This document shows positions 1-11,661 of a DNA stretch of 64,000 nucleotides, piece after piece. Both the position numbers and the translations under genes were made by a program. Each line of letters starts with the position of its first letter. The first letter of the stretch is position 1. The notes beneath the pieces were generated by a model that did not search any database, was not told where the DNA came from, and worked only from the letters and a program-made list of their open reading frames with translations. The DNA comes from Eunapius fragilis. Lineage: Eukaryota > Porifera > Demospongiae > Spongillida > Spongillidae. The stretch covers positions 6,205,245 through 6,269,244 of the forward strand of contig OY811987.1 of the NCBI GenBank assembly GCA_963681505.1, given 5' to 3'.

Positions 1-415
1 TGTGTGGTAGTAGCTATCTCATAGCTTAAGGGTTTTTTTGTTTTTTGGAAGCAGAACACTTTCAAAACAGACAGGGGCTACTTCCGTCTCACAGATAAAT
101 TACGTAAGTTGATATCTCTGTATATAGTGGCACTGATAGTTCTCAGGGCAATGGGCTACATTCTTTTAGGAGCACACTGTATTGTAAGTATGTCCCTAAG
201 GCTTGTTGTAAAAGGTAACAGCACCGGTTACATTGGCCAATTGGACTCGTTTCAAAACCAGTAGAATTAGTACCAATTAAGCTAAATGTATTTGAATCAG
301 TTTAATAAGTTTTATTTAGGGTCGCTTGATGTGTGAAGAACAAGAAGTGTGGGGAGGTGTTCCTTACAAATCAAGTTTCCAAACTTTGATGGCAACAAAG
401 TGCAACCATTCTTTA
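1..415. other. Non-coding stretch, nothing recognised
   Basis: AT-rich unique sequence. I see no ORF with a recognisable protein, no RNA gene and no repeat. It could be an intron or upstream region of INTS7, whose first coding exon I could not find. Confidence 0.4.
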
Positions 416-690
416 TAGGTTATTAGCCACCTCCCCTTCAGAGGTTATTAACCACTTCCCCTTCACAGGTTATTAGGCACCTCCCCTTCAGAGGTTATTA
501 ACCACTTCCCCTTCAGAGGTTATTAGGCACCTCCCCTTCAGAGGTTATTAACCACTTCCCCTTCAGAGGTTATTAGGCACCTCCCCTTCCAGAAGTTATT
601 AGGCACCTCCCCTTCAGAAGTTATTAGGCACCTCCCCTTCAGAGGTTATTAGGCACCTCCCCTTCAGAAGTTATTAGGCACCTCAGAGAC
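416..690. repeat. 25-bp minisatellite (TTATTAGGCACCTCCCC type)
   Basis: About eleven tandem copies of a 25-bp unit with core TTATTAGGCACCTCCCCTTC. Early copies alternate between two variants, GGCACCTCC and AACCACTTCC, so a two-unit block was itself duplicated. Non-coding. Confidence 0.9.
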
Positions 691-719
691 ATGCTTCTCA
701 TCTTTGCACACATCAACAG

Positions 720-1470
720 ATGTATACACCTCATCCCCTCCCTCAGGGATGCACCTCATCCCCTCCCTCAGGGATACACCTCATCCCCTCCCTCAGGGAT
801 ACACCTCATCCCCTCCCTCAGGGATACACCTCATCCCCTCCCTCAGGGATACACCTCATCCCCTCCCTCAGGGATACACCTCATCCCCTCCCTCAGGGAT
901 ACACCTCATCCCCTCCCTCAGGGATACACCTCATCCCCTCCCTCAGGGATGCACCTCATCCCCTCCCTCAGGGATACACCTCATCCCCTCCCTCAGGGAT
1001 ACACCTCATCCCCTCCCTCAGGGATACACCTCATCCCCTCCCTCAGGGATACACCTCATCCCCTCCCTCAGGGATACACCTCATCCCCTCCCTCAGGGAT
1101 ACACCTCATCCCCTCCCTCAGGGATACACCTCATCCCCTCCCTCAGGGATACACCTCATCTCCTCCCTCAGGGATACACCTCATCCCCTCCCTCAGGGAT
1201 ACACCTCATCCCCTCCCTCAGGGATACACCTCATCCCCTCCCTCAGGGATACACCTCATCCCCTCCCTCAGGGATACACCTCATCCCCTCCCTCAGGGAT
1301 ACACCTCATCCCCTCCCTCAGGGATACACCTCATCCCCTCCCTCAGGGATACACCTCATCCCCTCCCTCAGGGATGCACCTCATCCCCTCCCTCAGGGAT
1401 ACACCTCATCCCCTCCCTCAGGGATACACCTCATCTCCTCCCTCAGGGATACACCTCGTCCCCTCCCTGT
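720..1470. repeat. 25-bp minisatellite (ACACCTCATCCCCTCCCTCA type)
   Basis: About 30 nearly identical tandem copies of a 25-bp unit with core ACACCTCATCCCCTCCCTCA. The unit has no stop in any forward frame, so three overlapping false ORFs of about 260-290 codons appear. The low divergence suggests recent expansion or homogenisation. It follows directly on another array, also of 25-bp period but different sequence. Confidence 0.95.
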
Positions 1471-1682
1471 ATCTACATAGATTGCTTCTACAGTTATAAT
1501 ATAATGCATATGGTTAGAGCCATGTCATGGTATTTGGCTCATGACATCTGTTGAGCAGAGAACAAGCAGCTAAGAGAGCTCATCAGGTGTTATCGTTTCC
1601 CCTTTTATGTTAGCAGCTGGGGGGCCTCAATGGGCATTCCTGAGAAAGGGGGTTGCACATAATTTTAAGCATCACAATGTCA

Positions 1683-2040
1683 TATACTCTACCTCCCCCC
1701 TCCTTTCCCCTCGCCTCATACACTGTACCTCCCCCTCCTTCCCCCTCGCCTCATACACTGTACCTCCCCCTCCTTCCCCCTCGCCTCATACACTGTACCT
1801 CCCCCTCCTTCCCCCTCGCCTCATACACTGTACCTCCCCCTCCTTCCCCCTCGCCTCATACACTGTACCTACCCCTCCTTCCCCCTCGCCTCATACACTG
1901 TACCCCCCTCCTTCCCCCTCACCTCATACACTGTACCTCCCCCTCCTTCCCCCTCACCTCATACACTGTACCTCCCCCTCCTTCCCCCTCACCTCATACA
2001 CTGTACCTCCCCCTCCTTCCCCCTCGCCTCATACATTGTG
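1683..2040. repeat. 35-bp pyrimidine-rich minisatellite
   Basis: About ten tandem copies of a 35-bp unit, core CTCATACACTGTACCTCCCC, followed by CTCCTTCCCCCTC. Strong C/T bias on the plus strand. Probably in the intron upstream of the first visible INTS7 exon. Confidence 0.9.
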
Positions 2041-2146
2041 GTCATGTTTATCCTGGTGTCTGGGGTCTGTAACTATTCACTTCTTATGTATTGTTCAAAA
2101 CCTAATGATGTGGGAAAAGAAATGGTGGCAATGCAGACCATGTGTG

Positions 2147-2281
2147 ACCCTCACTCACACCCTATCCCTAGTGACCTCACACCCCGTCCCTAGTGACCTC
2201 ACACCCACATCCCTAGTGACTCGCACCCCATCCCTAGTGACCCCACACCCCATCCCTAGTGACCTCACACCCCATCCCCAG
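2147..2281. repeat. ~21-bp repeat running into an INTS7 acceptor
   Basis: Six or so copies of a CCCTAGTGACCTCACACCCC unit. The last copy ends in ATCCCCAG, the splice acceptor of the exon starting at 2282, so this array touches the 3' splice site. Confidence 0.8.
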
Positions 2282-4985
2282 GCCTTCGCTCTGTCAGGAC
2301 TGGAGACCAGTGTGAGGCCATTGTCAAACTTCCAGCACTTATGGAGAAGTTTCCATTTCCTGTGCTAATAAATGTTGCATTTCTCAAGCTGGCTGACCTC
2401 TTCAGAACAGGGTACCAAGTTTCCGTAATGTCTGTGATATGGTTTATGAGGTCTGCTTACTTTCTCTAGGACCAACCTGTTAAGATTGAACATACTCAAA
2501 GTGATCCAGCTGTGCAATAAACACCTAAGCAAGATCACAAATTGTGATGAGTTCGTGAAACGAATCTATTCAGTTATTCATAGCAACGACCCTGTTGCTA
2601 GGGCAGTGACCTTGAGGTATGTGAGATCAATAAGTGACCATACAGTGTGAACTGGAGGGGAAAAGGGAGGAGGAGAGGAGAGGGGAGAAGGGCTGTCCTA
2701 AGCAGGGAAGAAATGAGGGTGCACCTTTTAAGTATGTAAATACCTGTGTGGCTCTGGTTGATCAAGGGCTGTGTGCATAGCCTAGCAACCATAGTAGCAT
2801 TAATTGGGATCATCAGATCTATCATGTGACCTGTCATGTGATCCAGCATTAAACTGAATACTTCTTGCTATTTACAGGGTGTTTGGAAGCAGTTCAGTCA
2901 TAATGGCAGAGAGAAAGAACATCCATCATAGCATTCATCGCAGTCTGGAGTCTAATGACAGAGTGGAGGTTGAGGCAGCCATCTTCGCCACCTCACAGCT
3001 GTGTCTTCATTCAAAGTGTTTTGCCAGTGGTGTGTGTGAGAAGATAGCAAACATGGTACAAGGTGTGTAGATGTGTGGGTGTAACATGGTGCAAGGTGTA
3101 GGTGTAACATGGTGCAAGGTGTGTAGATGTAACATGGTACAAGGTGTAGGTGTAACATGGTACAAGTGTAGGTGTAACATGGTACAAGTGTAGGTGTAAC
3201 ATGGTACAAGTGTAGGTGTAACATGGTACAAGGTGTGTAATGTGTAGGTGTAACATGGTACAAGTGTAGGTGTAACATGGTACAAGGTGTAGGTGTAACA
3301 TGGTACAAGTGTAGGTGTAACATGGTACAAGTGTAGGTGTAACATGGTACAAGTGTAGGTGTAACATGGTACAAGTGTAGGTGTAACATGGTACAAGGTG
3401 TAGGTGTAACATGGTACAAGGTGTAGGTGTAACATGGTACAAGTGTAGGTGTAACATGGTACAAGTGTAGGTGTAACATGGTACAAGGTGTAGGTGTAAG
3501 ATGGTACAAGGTGTGTAGGTGTAACATGGTGCGAGGTGTGTAGGTGTGTAGGTGTGACTGTTTTGGCTGTCCTTTTTGTTGATATCATTATCATTGCATG
3601 TGTATTATTTAGAACAATTAATCATTCATTCCAGGCTTAAGTACCCCAGTAGAAATGAAATTGAGACTGATTCCCATTCTGCAGCAGATGTATCATGACA
3701 TTGGAATGGCATCGCAGGTATGGCAGATGTAAGGTGTGCCATGTGGGAGGTGTGGAGGTGTGCCATGTGGGAGGTGTAGTGGTTGCCATGTGGGAGGTGT
3801 GGAGGGTGTGCTATATGGGAGGTGTGTTGTGTGGGAGGTATGCCACGTGGGAGGTGTGGAGGGTGTGCCATGTGGGAGGTGTGCTGTGTGGGAGGTGTGG
3901 ATAGTGCTGCATGGGAGGTGTGGAGGTGTGCCATGTGGGAGGTGTGGAGGTGTGTGAGGTGTGGAGGTGTGCCATGTGGGAGGTGTGGAGGGTGTGTTAT
4001 GTGTGTGGGTCCCATGTTCAAATCAGGGGAGGCAGGGGAGGAGTTCACTGTTCCTCCCTTTTCAGGTGCGTGAGCTTTGTCTAAAGCTTCTGGCCTCATA
4101 CCCCTCCATGTCCTTTGTCATTCTGGTGCTGCGTACGCTCACTATGCTGTCAGTAGCCACCTTGGTGGATGTCTCTGCACAGGTGATGATTGCCCTACCT
4201 GTTGCCAGTATCTCATAGCCCTCCCACTGACAGGTCCAGCTGTTGCTGACCTACATCCGAGCAGATGTTAGGCACTGTGTGAGGATGGCCGCTCTCAGAG
4301 ACCTTCACTACACTGCAAGGCACATCCCTCACACCTGGTCAAAGGGCTCTCTACAGGTAACCATAGCCACACCCCTTGTTAACTTCCCATTGCAAATGAC
4401 CCAAATAATGGTATTAGACTTTGGTTGAAGTCAGCGATAAACTTTCCAGTGAGAAGGAAAGAGAGGTAGCAATTTTGGTATTGCTTAGACTGTCTGCTAC
4501 AACCACTGTCCACAACTTGGCAGTGCATAGAGGTAAGTCATCATGTAACCTTCATAAGTATCATGTGAACTTTGTACCCATATCATGTGACCTTTGTACC
4601 CGTGTAACTCCAGCTGCATCATGTGATTTCATCACCTCTCCACCTCTCCACCTCTCCACCTCTCCAGATACCTTCCTGGTCCACTGCTATTCACCTAATC
4701 CAAATGTGGCTGCTTTGGCACTTGGTGTGTTGTCAAACTGTATCGTGGCAACAGGATGTACAGATCATGAGCAACAACTAGAAGACTTGGGGAGAATTTT
4801 GTTAGAGACACTCGTGACAATGCAGCCATCCACCCTAGGACTGGAACCATTCAGTGTGCTCCTCTCCTCCCTTGTCAAAGTGGCCAGGCACACAGATGTG
4901 GCTAAGGTAGCTCGGAACACGCTGGTATCTCTTCTGCCAATGTTTACATGTAAGTATGTGAGCATGTGATTTACTGCTATTATTG

Positions 4986-5046
<61 letters not shown>

Positions 5047-7546
5047 TGAGGTTCCAGGCAGTCAGGTGGTATTGGTCTGCAGAGCTCTTTCAGCTATGGC
5101 CAAAAGCAGTGAGGTTGACCCTGTCATCACCTCAAAGCTGGTGCATTACTTGCAGCATTCAGATCACAGCATTCAACAGGACACTATGGTGGGCACTCCT
5201 TTGATCACCTGACCTTATATAGCCTATTATTCTGTGGTTGCTATGGTGGCAATTTGGTGACTTTGTAGCTTCCTGTTGTGACTATCTTAATAGAACATCA
5301 TAGCTTGATGAGCTGTGATGACCCTCAGAGGAAATCCATCCTTCCCTCACTGCACGCTGTACTGTGGTCTCTGCCCTCTAACACATTATCATGGCTGGCT
5401 TACAAAGTGGCCAGGAAAGCTTCTACCATGGTGAGTGAGAGATGAGGGTGGAGCTGGTGGTGTGAGGTGGAGCTGGGGAAATGAGGGTGGTGGAGCTGGG
5501 GGAGTGAGGGTGGTGGAGCTGGTGGTGTAAGGATGGAGCTGGGGGAGTGAGGGGTAAAAGCACATTGTCTTGTTCCATCCAGGGCTTCCATGAATTATCT
5601 GCACCGATATACTTCAAGCTGATGGGTCAGGTCAGTCAGTGTGTGTATGTGTGTTTGCACGTGTTACATTTGCAGTAATGTTCCTTTTAAAGGTTACATC
5701 ATCAAAGTATCGCAGCTGGTTGTGCGGTCTTGAGCAGTTCTCAACAGCACAGCTGTTTCTTCACGGACACACCTCTCTCTCTACCCTACTGCCTTCACTC
5801 AGCAAAGTATCTGCTGTAATGAACAACACTCTTCTTCTCATCAAGGTACTTGACCCTCATTCTGATGTCTAGCTAATCTTTGTTCTGTTCTGATATCTCA
5901 GACAGCAGGGACTCTCACTCCATTTCCTTTTGACTACCTCGAAGTGTTGGCTTCACTGTACGATGCTCACACAAAACTGCTCTCAACTTGTGTGTGTGTA
6001 AGGACCATACCACTTCCCTCAGTTAGTGCCAGTGTGAATCTTGAACATAAGGTGCAGTGTGTGTGTACATGTATGTGCTGTGTGACAGAGGTCTCCTCTA
6101 TAGTTTACTCAGTGTTTGCAGCAGTTCTGTTTGGTAGCTGAATGCTTGTCATCACTTTATTCTTCACTGTTTGATGGGGACTCCAGCACTTTGGAGTACA
6201 TTTCACTGTATCCTTTAGTGGTATTGGGGAGATGTGTTGACAAGGTGGTGTGGTTTGATTTAATCTTTGACTGTGTGTGAAGCTTGCAACAGTCATGTCT
6301 GCTTATGGCCAATGCTATATCCTCAATCACCTTATCACCAAAGCCTCTGAGAAGGTTTGTTTAGTCCCTACCATACCCCCCACCCCACCCCACCCCTTCC
6401 CAGGGAGGATTAATAGCCCTGGTGAGATTGGGTGTCTTCCAGAAGGTGTCTGTAGAGGCTAGTCTGTTTTTTGTACAACTGATGGCAGCAGCTGCCTCTT
6501 TTATCCATTCTCAGTCCTGCAACACCAAGGGATGGTCCTGCCCATAACGCAGGAGGGGGAGGGGGGGGAGGTACAGAGCTTTCTGGAGAGTTTAATTTGA
6601 AGTACATGCTGGGAAAGGTATGCTGTGATATTATCAAGAGTGTGGAGGTGAGTGCACTTGCCTCTTAGGCTGACTAAGTACTCTTATTGCTACCCTCAAT
6701 GCACTAGACTGCAGCAGATGCTCTCAGGCTTGTTCCTCTTGGGGAGGAGGTTAGCATCACTCAATACAGGTATTTTTACTTACCACTTTGTTGTTACTCA
6801 GCATGTGCAGGCGCTGGTAGAATGTTCTGTTAAGATGTTAAGTGTTCCAGTTTTCTTACCACATTATTTCTTCAGAGCATTGCAACATACCACTGTAAAG
6901 GTGGGCTGTTGATACACAGGGTACATTTAGTGGCTCTCAAGCATTGAATACTTCCCCATAGCTGGCCCTCTCTCCTGCCCTGCCAGCGGTTGGCCAATCT
7001 GTCATGGTACAGCTTCACTCACATCTCACCCTCAGTGTAGAAGGTGTTGTGGAGCACAATGGAAAAACAAGTGATTCCCCTGAGGGATTTATATGATTTT
7101 AGACGCCTCTTTAACCTGATTACTATCATATATGCAGGACAATACAGGTCTCCCAAAGCAGTGCACATACAAGCTGTTCCCAAGGTTGAGAAGTTGCTGG
7201 CACATGATGCAAAGGTAAGGTCAAAGGACCTATGCTTTATTTAGTGAACTGTCAGTTTTGTTGCTAGATGCCTTCTCTATGTACCCTTGAGCGAACAGAA
7301 GAGATTCAGCAGGATTACTTCCATGCCGAGTTTCTGTTCACACTCCCAGTAGCTGGCTACTACACTATTTCCATTCAGTCTGATCTCCTAGACCAAGACA
7401 GCACACTCTGGCACACAGGACTAAGTACCACCATGTCTGTCCTGGTGGACACCGAAGAGAACCTGAAGCAACACCAGCAACGCCAAAAGGAACCTTCCAC
7501 TACAAATAACGTGCCAATGAGCAACAACAAGCCACATAAAGTATAG
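2282..7546 (+). CDS. INTS7: Integrator complex subunit 7 (5' partial)
   Basis: INTS7 is a HEAT/ARM-like subunit of Integrator, the nuclear complex that cleaves snRNA 3' ends and attenuates Pol II. Spliced exons give an unbroken match to animal INTS7. The first visible exon reads GLRSVRTGDQCEAIV..FPFPVLINVAFLKLADLFRTG. Exon 2471-2615 includes CDEFVKRIYSVIHSNDPVAR. Exon 2878-3062 contains ERKNIHHSIHRSLESNDRVE. Later exons are 3635-3717, 4066-4182, 4234-4355, 4411-4532 and 4668-4949. The last exon ends ..TGLSTTMSVLVDTEENLKQ.. with stop at 7544-7546. The first visible exon enters in phase 1, so at least one N-terminal exon (human N-terminus, about 30 residues) lies upstream; I did not find it in 1-2281. 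Several introns hold minisatellites. The gene converges on MTA with 102 bp between stops. Confidence 0.93.
3063..3545. repeat. 22-bp minisatellite built on the INTS7 exon-3 donor
   Basis: About 21 copies of a 21-22-bp unit, AACATGGTACAAG followed by GTGTAGGTGT. The INTS7 exon that ends at 3062 itself finishes AACATGGTACAAG and its donor is gtgtgtag. The unit is therefore the exon end plus donor, tandemly amplified into the intron. Some copies carry GTGCAAG instead of GTACAAG. Confidence 0.92.
3722..4015. repeat. ~24-bp G-rich minisatellite in INTS7 intron
   Basis: About a dozen copies of a GCCATGTGGGAGGTGTGGAG unit with variable spacers, filling most of the intron between exons 3635-3717 and 4066-4182. 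It begins just after the donor gtatggcag. Confidence 0.88.
4990..5045. repeat. (TG)n tract next to an INTS7 acceptor
   Basis: Nearly pure TG dinucleotides of about 55 bp. The in-frame acceptor is TTCCAG at about 5052-5057, so the tract sits only about a dozen bases upstream of the 3' splice site in an intron of about 108 bp. Confidence 0.9.
5425..5555. repeat. G-rich repeat after an INTS7 donor
   Basis: Imperfect copies of GGGTGGTGGAGCTGGGGGAG-like units starting at the donor gtgagtgag of the exon ending near 5429. The GTGAG element recurs in the units, but exon bases are not clearly repeated. Confidence 0.7.
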
Positions 7547-7619
7547 ATTTGGGCCACAGAATAATACACTGTAATGACAGACAATACAGTAACCATGGTT
7601 ATACACATATTGTCGTATT

Positions 7620-7625
7620 AATAAA
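7620..7625 (+). promoter_or_regulatory. Poly(A) signal of INTS7
   Basis: AATAAA 74 bp after the INTS7 stop and 24 bp before the last codons of MTA on the other strand, so the two 3' ends probably overlap or abut. Confidence 0.6.
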
Positions 7626-7648
7626 TGTACTAAGATGGCCGAATGGGT

Positions 7649-9441
7649 TTAGCGAGGCAGCGAGCGGCCTTCAGCAGTGCTGGCCGTCCTAGCTCTTCTC
7701 TTGCCATCCTTGGTGGGGGTTAAAGGGGAGAGGGGGGTGAGGGCCAACCCAGAAGATGTAGTGGCCTTTCTTACCTGGCCCTGTGATCCGCACAGTAGTA
7801 TATGTCACCTGGTGGCATGTCTTCCAGGAGATCCAACAGGCGGGGCAGCTTCACTGTTGCTGGAATCGCTTGTTCTACACATCAAAACGGAATGATACCA
7901 ACACACACGTAAAAGGAATGTTGATATAGACAACATACGTGTTTCCTGTTCCCTTCTTCTCTTGCGACCAGCTAGTAGTTTAGGGGCCAGATCAAAATTA
8001 CATTCATTTTGCGTACAGAGCAAAGCATTCATTACCTTTGCGGACCCCATGCTTTGCCTCACTGGGTGTCACAAACATACCTGCGGTAGCAACCGGCTGG
8101 CCTTTGGATGGCTTGGCCTGGGGCTGAGGCTGGGCAGACGAAACAGCCGCGTAGCTGGCACTGACGTTGGCCAGTGCAGCTACCTTAGTCTTAGCCTTTG
8201 GAGGGGGAAGACGTGCACACAATACTTAATGCTAAGGTCACTGGCACCTCAATCGACCCAGACCTTGGACGTTGTTTTAGCCTTGTAGCTTGGGGATATT
8301 GGTGTCAGACTAGGTCTGGGGATGAGCTGCTTCAAAGGACTGTTAAGAGCAACGTTCTGTCTAAGGGATGCTATTGTTGACTCCGTCAGACGAGGGAACT
8401 TTCGCTGGCTCTTCTTCACCTTTGACAGGAATGTTTCTGCTACGTCACCTAAGGATTTAACAAATGGACAAATGAAGTTAATAAGTCCAAAGACATGAAA
8501 GGGAGGGGAAGAGGGGAGAAAAGGGTGAGGGAGGAGGGGGGATGGGAGAGAGGGAGAGGGAGGGGAGAGAGGGAGAGGGAGGGGAGAGAGGGAGAGGGAG
8601 GGGAGAGAGGGGAGGGTTGTCATTCATTTTCAAAAAAAAAAGAAAGTGGAGAGAACGAAGACATACTGGCTGGCTTCTCTATTCCCTGTGTCTTCAGGAC
8701 CACAGTGGGTGATCGTGCTGCCCTCAGTAAGGCTGCTGTGCCCAGCTTGTGACGGAAATACAAAGCAATGGGTGTGGGATGCATGAAGAAAGGTACAGGT
8801 GGGACAATGTCACCGTGTGATTGTCTGTCATTCTTTGGGGCCTGTGGGTTTTGCAGTGCAAGACACTCGCAATCCTGTGGCACTAACCATTCTGCACACA
8901 CACACCTTCTTGCCTCTAACTTTGGCTGGCACATGATCATTTCCAGTAATCTTCGGTTTCTTGTTTACAATAGCTGTGGTCACAGCTGGTACGCGCTTCT
9001 CTGTTGCCTCTACAGGGCCAACAAGGAATTGGTTAGGAACAATACTATATCATTGTTCTGTATATTCAAAGTGATAACAACACACCCACCCCATTTAGAG
9101 GGCAGTTTGAGGCCTCCGTATTTTCTCCAGTATGTGTAGCAATGGTTGCAAAGCCTGCAGTGTTCATGGGCGGGTCCCCACGGGTACCAGCGTATGGCAG
9201 AAGTGCACAGGCAACTCTCGCAGCCTTTCTCTCCGTCAGCAGCAATGGGGACAGTTTTGTTGTCAGGTATGGAAGTGAGAATGGTTCCAGAGCTGCTGGC
9301 CTTGCCAGTAAGGTCCCTGTGGCCTGCAGGCGCACCAGAAGGAGTGCGCAGGTGGACAATAACTTCTTTGAGGTCATTCTGTTTCTCAATCATTCTGTGT
9401 CGCTTCTGCAGCACAACAAGATGAACAAAAGGCTATGAAAG

Positions 9442-9477
<36 letters not shown>

Positions 9478-11102
9478 GAATTTGATATCGATCTGTTGTT
9501 TTCCACATGTAGTAGTAGGCAACGATGCTTTTTACTGGTTTCCATGGCAACTAGAGAAGAGCATTGATGTCACACAATGCCACAACCTGCCAATGGTCTG
9601 CTGTTTACATATTTTCGTTGGATGTAAAGGAAGTCCTTTTGTTCCTGTAGACCATCCTCAAATCTCTTGGCCTCCTCCTGTGTCCATGCCTCCAGTTCAT
9701 CTGCACACAACACAGGACCTCGTGGGACAAGCCTGCTAGTGGCTAGATTGATGTCATAGTTGCTTTGATGAAGTGTGTCCATTGCATGAAACTGAAAAGT
9801 TATTAATGAGATAATGACGTTACTTGAGGTCACATGTTGTTTATTAATGAGGTAGCAGGTTATTAACAAGGCCAGCACGTACCAGTGTTATGTCTCGCGA
9901 GGCTGCAGCTGCCCCCAAACGCAGGCTGATCTGAGGCTTCTTGGCCCCATCCAGCAGTGCTCTGGCAAACGTACCAATAGACCTAAGCCATGGTAACGAG
10001 AAGCATTCTAATACACAGAATGTGGCACACCTCTTCACACACACACACACACATGCACACACACACATGCACACAACACACACACACACATGCACACACA
10101 CACACATGCACACACACACACATGCACACAACACACACACACACATGCACACACACACACACACACTGACCGTGCTACAACTAAGAACTGTTCCACCTTC
10201 TGGTCTGGCATCTTATTAGGTTCCCAGGTCTGTGAGGCATTATGAGCCTGAACAGTCTTGGTTTCCATGCGAACATACACTGGTATATCAGCCTGGTACT
10301 CTGGGCCTGTACGTATCTCTCCTTTATCTACCAACAGGGTCTTCTGGTTCGGGTCAAACACCATGGCATAGAAAAATGTGTCTTCTTGGTTCAAGTAAGA
10401 AGTCATGTCCTCGAGATCATTAAGAAGACTCACCGTACACTTCCCCCTAGTGCGCAATGAAAAGAGATCAACAACAGCAAGGTACACTGTGTGATGAAAT
10501 GACACACCTAACCATATCGATTTTGTGTGTCTCAATTTGCCTTGAAAGGAACAGTTCTCTATGGTGGAGGAGATGGCGATGTAGCTCTGTCAGCTTCTTG
10601 TGGTCACTTGACCCACCACCACTGGCTGCCTCCAACTCATTCTCTTCCTCCACCACCACTGCATGAAGTTATGGTTATGTAAGGGTTAAATGCCACATTA
10701 CAGGTGGATTAAAACTCACTTGCATGTCTGTCTGCCACAGAAAGAAGATTAGGTGGAAGATCCTTCCTTCTGTAAAAACACTTGGCTGCAACCTCAACAC
10801 TACCCTTAGGGTTCTGTACAACGAACAGGGCTCATGAGCAACTGAAACTCAAGACCACACCCACCTTTCTCAGCTCCTCGATTTTGCATACTTGATAGGG
10901 CATGGGTGGTGGGTAAACTTCCATGTAGATACACTCTATACAAGGAAAACAGTAGAAAATTCGTTATTCTCATAGTGGATTATATTTGACATGAGTGTGT
11001 ATGCGTGCTAAGGATTTGGTTTTGTTCGTTAATAAGTGAATTGTCCGGTACGCAAGTAACGTGGAACACTTTACCTCCAATTCTATACAGTCCTTCAGCC
11101 AT
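7649..11102 (-). CDS. MTA: Metastasis-associated protein (MTA1/2/3 family), NuRD subunit
   Basis: MTA proteins are scaffolds of the nuclear NuRD deacetylase/remodelling complex. The ATG at 11102-11100 reads MAEGLYRIG, then splices (phase 1) to ..[20 protein letters not shown] near 10940. The order matches the family: BAH domain (about 10930-10180, [20 protein letters not shown]), ELM2 ([28 protein letters not shown], about 10180-9880), SANT ([20 protein letters not shown], about 9740-9590), then a GATA-type zinc finger ([27 protein letters not shown], about 9240-9100) and the MTA tail. The basic C-terminus ends [12 protein letters not shown] with stop at 7649-7651. Vertebrates have three paralogues; this looks like an undivided ancestor. 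Introns contain (CA)n and purine repeats. It is divergent from WDR26 and convergent with INTS7. Confidence 0.93.
8495..8625. repeat. Polypurine GGGAGAGAGGGAGA tract in MTA intron
   Basis: Almost uninterrupted G/A on the plus strand, with a unit of about 20 bp repeated three to four times near 8545-8620. Confidence 0.85.
10036..10166. repeat. (CA)n/TGCA repeat in MTA intron
   Basis: (CACACA) runs broken at regular intervals by CATGCA or CAACAC, in the intron between the BAH/ELM2 exons. A shorter pure (CA)n lies at 9447-9475. Confidence 0.85.
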
Positions 11103-11661
11103 TCCTACCAAGAACTTTTACGGGCAAGTCTTGTGATTAAATCCCTCCAAAAGCGTTGCAAATTGTTACCACAGAAATTGTGGGCGGGCGGTCGAATCTC
11201 GCTTCGTAACCAAGAAAGCGTCTTGAAATTTCATACAAAGTAGCTCAACCGTTCTTTTGCACATGAAGACAAAGTATATAATATAAAATGGTTTAAAACG
11301 TTCTGGCGGTTAGTTCTTTCGCCTCCGAGCGCTTATACCTAGTATAAGCCCACGTAGGTAATGAACGGTTAATTAGAACACGAACTTGTGGTTATTACTT
11401 ATTGTTGCCTACAGCTGGTGCGTATGAGAGGACTTACGGTTCGGAGGGTGGACGCCATAAGATCTTTTCTCGCCTCGCTTAAACAAAAAAAAACCTAACG
11501 TGTTTCTTTAAGTGGCACCTGGACTAATATTTGAGAACCAATTTCTGCGGGAGATAAACTACACAAACAGACGTGTCAGGACGCAGACCAATATATGAAA
11601 GCTATTACTAGACGACACCTTTTGACATACTGAACCTGGCCTCTTTATCTAACATTTCAGA
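11103..11661. promoter_or_regulatory. Divergent promoter region of MTA and WDR26
   Basis: 559 bp between the MTA start codon and the first certain WDR26 exon. It must hold both promoters and probably a short WDR26 first exon. The WDR26 exon at 11662 enters in phase 1; ATGAACG before gt at about 11371 would fit (giving [10 protein letters not shown]), but the donor is weak and this is only a suggestion. Confidence 0.45.

Noticed and set aside
691-1554. Three overlapping plus-strand ORFs of about 260-290 codons with Pro/Ser/Leu repeats
   Set aside because: They are the 25-bp minisatellite read in three frames; the unit has no stop codon. No conserved protein, no unique domain.
1555-1605. Possible first coding exon of INTS7 (..REQAAKRAHQ before gt at about 1588)
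   Set aside because: The phase does not match the phase-1 entry of the exon at 2282 and the match to the INTS7 N-terminus is weak.
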